From: Methanosarcinaceae archaeon
GTDB taxonomy: Archaea > Halobacteriota > Methanosarcinia > Methanosarcinales > Methanosarcinaceae
Assembly: GCA_030594665.1 (NCBI GenBank)
Contig: JAUVET010000018.1
Coordinates: 1-11,778 of the forward strand
Direction: 5' to 3'
DNA: 11,778 bases
Shown: piece by piece, positions 1-4,501 of the stretch
Numbering within the stretch: the first letter of the stretch is position 1
How the letters are laid out: each line of letters begins with the position of its first letter
The notes under the pieces: generated by a model
The model's input: the letters and a program-made list of their open reading frames with translations, nothing else
Told to the model about the DNA's origin: nothing
The model's database searches: none
Position numbers and translations under genes: made by a program

Positions 1-46
1 TGCACAAATAACGATCTATTTTCGTTTTAGAATTAATACTGAATGT

Positions 47-1132
47 TCATGGGTAGTTGCACTTGACCCCGCTTGAATCAAAACACCTGTTGCATGACAC
101 ACATGAAACTTGTTCGTTCTCCCCGCTTTTTAATTTCATCACCAGATCAAGTTCACGTATAAATGGTCTACTCATGGAAACCATATCTGCATATCCATCG
201 TTTATCAGTGACTCCATCATCACTCTTGACCGTACTCCACCAACAAGTATGATTGGGATATCCACGTTTTCTTTGATCATTTTTGAATATTGTTTGAAAT
301 AAGCTTCCTTTTCAGGCTTATCGATCGCAGGGCGTGACATCACTTCTCCTGCTTCGGAAATCCCGCCGCTTACTTCGATTGCACAAATACCATTTTGCAC
401 AAGTATCTTTGCGATCTCAACACATTCAGGGGCATCCAGCCCGATTTTTCCTGATCTTTCATCGAATCCATCTGTGGCATTCAATTTGACCATTATCGGA
501 AAATCGTCACCTATCATCTGACGTATGCGCTTGATAATGTCAACAACGATCTGTGTTCGTTTCTCAACCGATCCGCCCCATCTGTCATTTCGCAGGTTCG
601 TGTATGGGGAAATGAAATTACTGAGCAGGAAACCGTGTGCGCAGTGCAGTTGCACGCCATCGAACCCGGCTTCTTTTGCACGTCTTGCAGCATTTGCAAA
701 ATCCCCTATGGTCTCAAGTATGTCGGTTTCTGTCATTTCCCTAGGTGTGATGCCGGATGATGTATCAGTGACAGCCGATGGTGCAATCGGAATTGGATAT
801 TTGGTGGTTGGTTTTGCCTGCCGTCCGCCGTGCACGATCTGGATCACGATCTTGCTTTTGTATTTGTGTACCCTTGATGTGATCCTGCGGTATGGTTCAA
901 CGAAACTGTCATCGTATATCCCTTGCTGTTTATCGCTGCTTCTTCCACGGGGATTTACATAGGAATAACCTGTTATGATAAGTCCGACCTCGTTTTTAGC
1001 AAGCTCTTCATACATATCGCCTATCTCGGGTGTCGGCCGTCCGTCTTCATCTGCAAGCCATTCATGGGTCGCCGAGCGAACGAAACGATTCTGAATTTCA
1101 AGATCATCTATGGTTATGGGTTCAAAGATCAT
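47..1132 (-). CDS. Old Yellow Enzyme-family NADH:flavin oxidoreductase with C-terminal Cys cluster
   Basis: A 361-residue TIM-barrel flavoprotein of the Old Yellow Enzyme/2,4-dienoyl-CoA reductase superfamily, probably cytoplasmic and FMN-binding. Seen: an HGGRQ block at residues 101-105; the active-site pair H163 and H166 in LHCAHGFLLSNFISPYTN; the family signature RWGGSVEKR (184-192); and a phosphate-binding GGVRS (298-302) followed by SRPFI. The chain ends soon after C344-x2-C347-x2-C350-x7-C358. This resembles the linker cysteines that bind a 4Fe-4S cluster in longer relatives, but the second NAD(P)-binding domain is absent. The ATG at 1132 has a GGTGA site 6 nt upstream. It lies 43 nt after the DUF5652-like gene on the same strand, so it is probably co-transcribed with ccmC. 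The substrate cannot be told from sequence. Family assignment is firm; the physiological role and cluster binding are unknown. Confidence 0.9.
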   Translation of the reverse strand: MIFEPITIDDLEIQNRFVRSATHEWLADEDGRPTPEIGDMYEELAKNEVGLIITGYSYVNPRGRSSDKQQGIYDDSFVEPYRRITSRVHKYKSKIVIQIVHGGRQAKPTTKYPIPIAPSAVTDTSSGITPREMTETDILETIGDFANAARRAKEAGFDGVQLHCAHGFLLSNFISPYTNLRNDRWGGSVEKRTQIVVDIIKRIRQMIGDDFPIMVKLNATDGFDERSGKIGLDAPECVEIAKILVQNGICAIEVSGGISEAGEVMSRPAIDKPEKEAYFKQYSKMIKENVDIPIILVGGVRSRVMMESLINDGYADMVSMSRPFIRELDLVMKLKSGENEQVSCVSCNRCFDSSGVKCNYP

Positions 1133-1175
1133 GTTGCATCACCAAATGTCAGTAAATAGGATAAACGAGCGCGGC

Positions 1176-1388
1176 TTATATGCCTTTCTTTCCGCTCTGG
1201 AATATAAAGATGTAAAGAATTGGCAGAATTCCGGCAGTGTTTAACACGAGTAATGCAATAAACCAGTACTTCTGGTTGTTTCGGGCTGCTTTCCAAAGTG
1301 CCAGGCCTTTCCAGAACAGATCCCAAAAAACCAGTATCAGTATGATGCTCAATAATGTTGTACTCAATGCAGCAAATTCAAACGTCAT
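1176..1388 (-). CDS. Small two-helix membrane protein, DUF5652-like
   Basis: A 70-residue integral membrane protein with two predicted hydrophobic helices (about residues 6-26 and 42-62), separated by a basic, Trp-rich loop with WDLFWKGLALWKAARNNQ. It ends in a basic tail, GKKGI. The pattern matches my recollection of DUF5652, a family without known function. The ATG at 1388 has a GGTG-containing purine-rich site just upstream. It starts 56 nt after the ccmC stop, the position that CcmD occupies in many bacterial ccm operons. CcmD is also a very small membrane protein but normally has one helix, so equivalence is only an inference from position and size. The gene reads into the flavin oxidoreductase downstream. 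I am confident it is real, since membrane pattern, SD site and operon spacing agree; its function is open. Confidence 0.8.
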   Translation of the reverse strand: MTFEFAALSTTLLSIILILVFWDLFWKGLALWKAARNNQKYWFIALLVLNTAGILPILYIFIFQSGKKGI

Positions 1389-1444
1389 TTCACCGCCCCT
1401 CTGTTCATTCAGTGTATCAACAGTTGTGTGCCAGTCGCTTACTT

Positions 1445-2152
1445 CTATGGAAGCGCCTGCTTTTTCTCAGTAATTTCTTCCTGTAGATTCTCATTCTGTA
1501 CCTTATATGCAAGCATAGTTGTAAACAGAAGGAAAAATGCAATAAAATTCACAAGCAAGGTCAGTTGTAGTGACGTACCTTCAAGACCACCGCTTGATCC
1601 TTGTGCATCTGGACCGAACATGAGCGGGTGTGCCGAGCGCCACATTCTGATCGAGAAGAAGCTTAGCGGTACGGACGCAAAACCGACAATTCCAAAAACT
1701 GCTGAGAGACGAGCCCGTTTTTCAGGTTCTTCAATTGCCTGCCGCATCATTAGATATGCAAGATACACCAAAAACAATGCGAGGGATGTTGTAAGTCTTG
1801 GTTCCCATACCCAGTACCATCCCCATGTGGCTTTTGCCCAAATTGAGCCGGTCACAAGTACCAGTAATGCAAATATTGAACCAACCTCTGCTGCTGAACG
1901 TGCCAGAACATCCCAATTATGTGTTCCTTTCTTAAGGTACAATATACTTGCAACAAATACTACTAAGAACGCAAGATATGAAGTCATTGCAATTGGCAGG
2001 TGGAAATAGAATATATTAAAACTGTTGTCAAGGAGTTGCCCGGATTCATCTTTCATCTGTGGCAGGTAGAAGAAGATCATGTAAGTGGCAATTAGCATAA
2101 CAACAGCAGTGAGGATTGATAAAAGATTGGTTTTATTGGAATTAGTTGACAT
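1445..2152 (-). CDS. ccmC: Haem exporter/haem-handling protein CcmC
   Basis: A 235-residue polytopic membrane protein of the CcmC/CcmF/CcsA haem-handling superfamily. In cytochrome c maturation, CcmC holds haem on the outer membrane face and passes it to the chaperone CcmE. Seen: about six hydrophobic segments; the tryptophan-rich WWD-type motif at residues 110-121 (TWGWYWVWEPRLT); and two candidate axial haem ligands, H51 in FYFHLP and H175 in RSAHPLM, on either side of it. The motif carries Glu117 where bacterial CcmC proteins usually have Asp. The C-terminal end is a charged tail rich in Glu and Lys. The ATG at 2152 has a strong AGGTGA site 5 nt upstream. Downstream on the same strand are the DUF5652-like gene and the flavin oxidoreductase. 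No ccmA, ccmB, ccmE or ccmF is visible, so those parts must be encoded elsewhere. Confidence 0.88.
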   Translation of the reverse strand: MSTNSNKTNLLSILTAVVMLIATYMIFFYLPQMKDESGQLLDNSFNIFYFHLPIAMTSYLAFLVVFVASILYLKKGTHNWDVLARSAAEVGSIFALLVLVTGSIWAKATWGWYWVWEPRLTTSLALFLVYLAYLMMRQAIEEPEKRARLSAVFGIVGFASVPLSFFSIRMWRSAHPLMFGPDAQGSSGGLEGTSLQLTLLVNFIAFFLLFTTMLAYKVQNENLQEEITEKKQALP

Positions 2153-2157
2153 CTTGT

Positions 2158-2163
2158 CACCTC
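2158..2163 (-). promoter_or_regulatory. Shine-Dalgarno site of ccmC
   Basis: On the minus strand this reads GAGGTG, 5 nt before the ccmC ATG. It is one of the clearest SD sites in the window and fixes the start. Confidence 0.75.
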
Positions 2164-2224
2164 AATATGTTAATCAAATAAGCGTTTGTGAATATCAATG
2201 ATGTGATTTTACCAGATATTGGGT

Positions 2225-2232
2225 ATTATATT
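2225..2232 (-). promoter_or_regulatory. Candidate TATA box of the ccmC operon
   Basis: The minus strand reads AATATAAT here within the 174-bp gap upstream of ccmC. An archaeal start site about 25 nt downstream would leave a leader of roughly 50 nt containing the SD site. The rest of this gap shows no other clear signal. The call rests on position and composition only. Confidence 0.35.
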
Positions 2233-2310
2233 GTAGTTTGTAACCAAGGTAACTCTGATCTTCCCAAGTTCTTTTAATCAGGATGACAACTATCAAACTT
2301 GAGTTCGACC

Positions 2311-2326
2311 ATAAAAAATATTTTTC
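2311..2326 (-). terminator. T-tract after the MinD-type ATPase gene
   Basis: Immediately after the TGA stop the minus strand has a palindromic A5-TAT-T5-type sequence ending in a run of six T. Archaeal RNA polymerase terminates at short T-runs, so this is a plausible end for the wHTH-MinD transcript. There is no strong GC hairpin. Confidence 0.45.
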
Positions 2327-3079
2327 TCAATCAATTTGTTCAAGGATCTTATCTGCGATCTTTGATATCGAATTTGAAAAAGGATGTTCTGGTTCTTCAA
2401 GTGCCAATATTCCAAGATCTGTTTTTAGCTGAACATCACACATGCATGGAATTGATGCAAGAACAGGTATATCAAATAAAGTATCGGATAGAGGTTTTAA
2501 GAAATGGGATTCGTGACACATGTTCTCAACTATTCCACATTTTTTACTCAATAATCTATATACACCGTTTACGACATGCTCTGTTCCTACTATACATGGT
2601 TTATTTGGTTTTATCACAACAACCACATAATCGGTGACAGCCACCGCATTTATTGATGGAAAATCAACACCGGGACCCGTATCTAATATGATGATATCCA
2701 TGCCGGCAGAGACAAGAGCATTTTTTGCATCCATTATTATCTGAAGAGCTTTTGCCTGCCATTTGCGATCCTTGCTGGATATATCCCGAATGGCAATTAT
2801 ATCCGGATTTGATAAGCCTAAGTACAACTTGCCGCTTGTTCCAATCTCATTGGATATGTCATATATGGCATCCATAACATTGCATTTGCCAAAAAGAACA
2901 TCATTGATCCATTTATTTGCCTCGACATTGAATATTGAGGACAAATAAGGGGCTTTTGAATCTAGATCAAGAAGACATACATTCTTACCAGAAGCTGCAT
3001 AAACTCCTGCCAGATTTACTGCAATGCTTGTTTTACCGGTTCCACCTTTACAGGAATGTACTGCTATTGTTATACTCAT
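2327..3079 (-). CDS. MinD/ParA-family (deviant Walker A) ATPase
   Basis: A 250-residue P-loop ATPase of the SIMIBI MinD/ParA/CooC group. Such proteins dimerise on ATP and position cell structures, segregate DNA or insert metals. Seen: deviant Walker A at residues 11-18 (KGGTGKTS) with signature K11 and catalytic K16; switch I-like LLDLDSKAP (36-44); Walker B/switch II-like ILDTGPGVDF (131-140); and the nucleotide-base region VVIKPNKPC (154-162). Near the end is IPCMCDVQ with C212-x-C214. The C-terminus (KIADKILEQ) could form a weak amphipathic helix but is not a convincing membrane-targeting helix. The ATG at 3079 has a modest GAGG site. The gene lies downstream of the winged-helix regulator with its own promoter and repeat array between them. 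No ParB or MinE is visible. Superfamily membership is firm; the partner and cargo are unknown. Confidence 0.9.
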   Translation of the reverse strand: MSITIAVHSCKGGTGKTSIAVNLAGVYAASGKNVCLLDLDSKAPYLSSIFNVEANKWINDVLFGKCNVMDAIYDISNEIGTSGKLYLGLSNPDIIAIRDISSKDRKWQAKALQIIMDAKNALVSAGMDIIILDTGPGVDFPSINAVAVTDYVVVVIKPNKPCIVGTEHVVNGVYRLLSKKCGIVENMCHESHFLKPLSDTLFDIPVLASIPCMCDVQLKTDLGILALEEPEHPFSNSISKIADKILEQID

Positions 3080-3130
3080 TTAGCCTCTGGATTAGATATT
3101 AATTATCAACAAATGATGCAATAGTGGATT

Positions 3131-3144
3131 ATACAATATTGTAT
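3131..3144. promoter_or_regulatory. 14-bp perfect palindrome overlapping the minD-like promoter
   Basis: ATACAATATTGTAT is a perfect 14-bp palindrome. It overlaps the start-proximal edge of the TATA box and lies between it and the expected start site of the MinD-type gene, the usual place for an archaeal repressor operator. The wHTH protein encoded just upstream is an obvious candidate ligand, but this is inferred. Confidence 0.5.
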
Positions 3145-3150
3145 ATATAA
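3142..3150 (-). promoter_or_regulatory. TATA box of the MinD-type ATPase gene
   Basis: The minus strand reads TTATATATA, a near-ideal archaeal TATA box. It predicts a start near 3120 and a leader of about 40 nt before the ATG at 3079. It implies that this gene can be transcribed apart from the upstream regulator gene. Confidence 0.6.
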
Positions 3151-3168
3151 CCATTCAACAAGTAAATT

Positions 3169-3251
3169 TATCAAATGAATTTGTTTATTCTATCAAATAA
3201 ATGTGTTGTTTTTATAAATAAATTGTATTCATTTTATCAAATAAATATGTT
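3169..3251. repeat. Four-copy array of ~17-bp sites at ~22-bp spacing
   Basis: Three good copies of TATCAAATAAATGTGTT-type sequence lie at 3169-3185, 3191-3207 and 3235-3251. They share TATCAAAT.AAT and end in TGTT or GTT. A weaker copy with a one-base shift lies at 3213-3229 (TATAAATAAATTGTATT). The shared AAAT(A/G)AAT cores start at 3173, 3195, 3216 and 3239, spacings of 22, 21 and 23 bp, about two helical turns. The array sits just upstream of the TATA box at 3142-3150, so it is placed like an activator or cooperative binding array. It also resembles an iteron or centromere-like array next to a ParA-type gene. AT-rich composition makes single matches weak; the regular phasing is the stronger evidence. 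Confidence 0.6.
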
Positions 3252-3259
3252 TAAGTTGC

Positions 3260-3610
3260 TCATCTGTTGATATCTGACTTTTCATTGATCCGGAAATATA
3301 CTTTCCTTCCAATCCTAAATTTTTCAACATATCCCATCCGAACAAGTTGATTAAGATAATTACTCTCCACTGCACGCTCTTTATTGGTCACTTTTGAAAC
3401 CTCGTCTGCAGTAGCTTCCTTTAGTTCAAAGAGAGTAAATGCACTCGTGCGCAGGTGGTCAGGAAGTGATAATAGTGTCATAACATCCAGTGAATCCAAC
3501 ATGTTTGGATCAATATCACTTGTTGTTTTCTTTTGTATAAGTTGATCTAACTTATTATCAATATGTTTTAATTTCTGACATATGTTGTCAAGAGTTATGG
3601 ATTCTGACAT
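3260..3610 (-). CDS. Winged-helix transcriptional regulator with N-terminal coiled coil
   Basis: A 116-residue DNA-binding protein. Residues 6-28 (LDNICQKLKHIDNKLDQLIQ) have the heptad spacing of a short coiled coil, probably for dimerisation. Residues about 45-110 form a winged helix: helices around LLSLPDHLRTSAFTLFELK, a recognition-helix region ATADEVSKVTNKERAVESNYLNQLV split by a turn, then the wing YVEKFRIGRKVYFRI. It resembles ArsR/MarR-like archaeal regulators with no sensor domain. An ATG at 3640 would add ten residues, but a GAGGT site at 3615-3619 sits just ahead of the ATG at 3610 and inside that extension, so I chose 3610. It is divergent from the roadblock gene and upstream of the MinD-type ATPase. 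The palindrome at 3131-3144 and the site array are natural candidate targets. Confidence 0.82.
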   Translation of the reverse strand: MSESITLDNICQKLKHIDNKLDQLIQKKTTSDIDPNMLDSLDVMTLLSLPDHLRTSAFTLFELKEATADEVSKVTNKERAVESNYLNQLVRMGYVEKFRIGRKVYFRINEKSDINR

Positions 3611-3614
3611 TATT

Positions 3615-3619
3615 ACCTC
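3615..3619 (-). promoter_or_regulatory. SD site that decides the wHTH start
   Basis: The minus strand reads GAGGT followed by AATA and the ATG at 3610. It supports the shorter protein over the in-frame ATG at 3640. Confidence 0.6.
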
Positions 3620-3678
3620 AATATATGATGTTGCTTGCACATGGCAAGTTCTGTATTACACATATACGAGTAGCTTTG

Positions 3679-3686
3679 CATAAAAC
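3679..3686 (-). promoter_or_regulatory. Candidate TATA box of the wHTH gene
   Basis: The minus strand reads TTTTATGC here, giving an expected start near 3657 and a leader of about 45 nt. A second minus-strand TATA-like sequence, CGTATATG, lies at 3660-3667. I cannot choose between them. Confidence 0.3.
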
Positions 3687-3750
3687 AGTTTCAGTCAAAA
3701 AAAGTTGATATGAAATCATAAAATCCAACAATATTATATACTATCTAAAT

Positions 3751-3760
3751 GTATATATGT
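3751..3760 (+). promoter_or_regulatory. Candidate TATA box of the roadblock gene
   Basis: GTATATATGT on the plus strand predicts a start near 3781 and a leader of about 60 nt. Another AT-rich candidate (ATTATATA) is at 3733-3740. The 230-bp divergent gap holds promoters for both the roadblock and wHTH genes. Confidence 0.45.
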
Positions 3761-3824
3761 AACGCACTGATACATTTACATCGTGCGGGGAGAAGGAACT
3801 GTAACTACTTTAGTTAATACAGTG

Positions 3825-3845
3825 ATGGGTTATGATAAAAAATGA
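3825..3845 (+). other. Possible six-codon leader ORF coupled to the roadblock gene
   Basis: ATG at 3825 opens a frame MGYDKK whose TGA stop overlaps the roadblock ATG as ATGA. Such overlaps are typical of translational coupling, and the roadblock gene lacks a good SD of its own. No clear SD precedes the mini-ORF either, and a frame this short is easily made by chance. Confidence 0.2.
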
Positions 3846-4207
3846 CTATCGATATATTAAAAAATGTACTTGTTAATTTAAGAGCAGATTCGAACGTGGA
3901 GTCATCTGCAATCATTTCAAATGATGGATTACTTGTGACATCGGACATGGACAGTAATTTGAATATTGAAACGATTGCGTGTATGACTTCAGTTTTTCGC
4001 AATTCTGCACTATTGACCATGCAGGCGATAGGAAAGAAATCAATCGATCGATTGATAATTGAAATCAATGATGGTGCAAAGATGGTGACAGTTTGTGCAG
4101 GATCAAAAGTAATGGTTATTGCAATGGTACCGCCTGATGAAAATATAAACTCATGTTTTGAAGAAATTACTAAAGCGGCAGAGATTGTAAAATCATATTT
4201 TGAGTAG
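3842..4207 (+). CDS. Roadblock/LC7-domain protein
   Basis: A 121-residue single-domain protein of the roadblock/LC7 fold, the family of bacterial MglB (a GTPase-activating partner of the Ras-like MglA) and of dynein light chains. Seen: the pattern LRADSNVESSAIISNDGLLVTSD (13-35), a helix ETIACMTSVFRNSALLTMQAIGKK (43-66), then strands RLIIEINDGAKMVTVCAGSKVMVIAMV (70-96) and a C-terminal amphipathic helix. These follow the usual strand-helix-strands order at typical length. An in-frame TAA at 3836 fixes the start at or after 3842. It is divergent from the wHTH-MinD pair. No MglA-like GTPase is visible, so the MinD-type ATPase or an off-window GTPase is a possible partner (inference). The TAG stop overlaps the left edge of the inverted-repeat element starting at 4206. 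Confidence 0.88.
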   Translation: MTIDILKNVLVNLRADSNVESSAIISNDGLLVTSDMDSNLNIETIACMTSVFRNSALLTMQAIGKKSIDRLIIEINDGAKMVTVCAGSKVMVIAMVPPDENINSCFEEITKAAEIVKSYFE

Positions 4208-4424
4208 GATTTCTATAGATGATCTAGGTAGATGATTTCGATAGGAAGGCACTATCCCATTTTCCAGTTATTTTTAAGACGCAGATTAACGCTGATTCAC
4301 GCAGATTTAAGGTTGCATCTGCGTAAATCAGCGTTAATCTGCGTCTAATATTATTGTTATAATCACTGGATTTTGGAATTGTACCCGATAGGAATACCCT
4401 GTAAAAATCATCGATAGAAATCCT
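4206..4424. repeat. Nested long inverted-repeat (MITE-like) element
   Basis: The outer arms 4206-4223 and 4407-4424 are inverted repeats matching at 17 of 18 positions (AGGATTTCTATAGATGAT on the left). A middle pair, TCCAGTTATT (4263-4272) and AATCACTGGA (4361-4370), matches at 9 of 10. The core is a nearly perfect 29-bp hairpin. The three pairs share nearly the same centre (about 4312-4316), so the 219 bp is one large imperfect palindrome. It encodes nothing. It could be a miniature transposable element, a folded 3' UTR or a bidirectional terminator between the convergent roadblock and elp3 genes. No target-site duplication is evident. Confidence 0.6.
4278..4345. repeat. 29-bp inverted repeat built of 10-bp tandem units
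   Basis: Arms 4278-4306 and 4317-4345 are complementary at 28 of 29 positions around a 10-nt loop. Each arm is itself about three tandem variants of a 10-bp unit of the type GCAGATTAAC/GCTGATTCAC/GCAGATTTAA. As RNA it would form a very stable hairpin on either strand. The flanking strings are T-poor, so it is not a classic hairpin-plus-T-run terminator. Similar CGCAGATTAACGC-type repeats recur in many environmental prokaryotic genomes, to my recollection. Confidence 0.85.
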
Positions 4425-4452
4425 CTAAATAAAAGAACTTAGATGTCCTATT

Positions 4453-4487
4453 TATAATTATAATTATAATTATAATTATAATTATAA
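4453..4487. repeat. TATAAT hexanucleotide tandem repeat
   Basis: About 5.8 perfect copies of TATAAT over 35 bp, 14 bp beyond the elp3 stop codon. The unit is nearly self-complementary, so either strand can fold back. It lies in the convergent 3' gap and is outside any reading frame I accept. Confidence 0.9.
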
Positions 4488-4501
4488 GGCACACATTGAG
4501 A

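Noticed and set aside
525..962. 145-codon plus-strand frame inside the flavin oxidoreductase
   Set aside because: Antisense shadow of a conserved coding region; no start signal.
2299..2637. 112-codon plus-strand frame inside the MinD-type gene
   Set aside because: It is antisense to a gene with clear Walker motifs and shows no domain of its own.
3080..3259. Replication origin or plasmid partition locus
   Set aside because: The site array next to a ParA-type ATPase is suggestive, but there is no Orc1/Cdc6, Rep or ParB gene and the surroundings look chromosomal.
4278..4487. CRISPR array
   Set aside because: The repeats are either contiguous 10-bp units or an inverted pair, with no spacers of uniform length and no cas genes.
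4453..4487. Borg-type tandem repeats marking an extrachromosomal element
   Set aside because: One short hexamer tract is not enough, and the flanking genes (elp3, fpo, ccmC) are ordinary chromosomal genes of this group.
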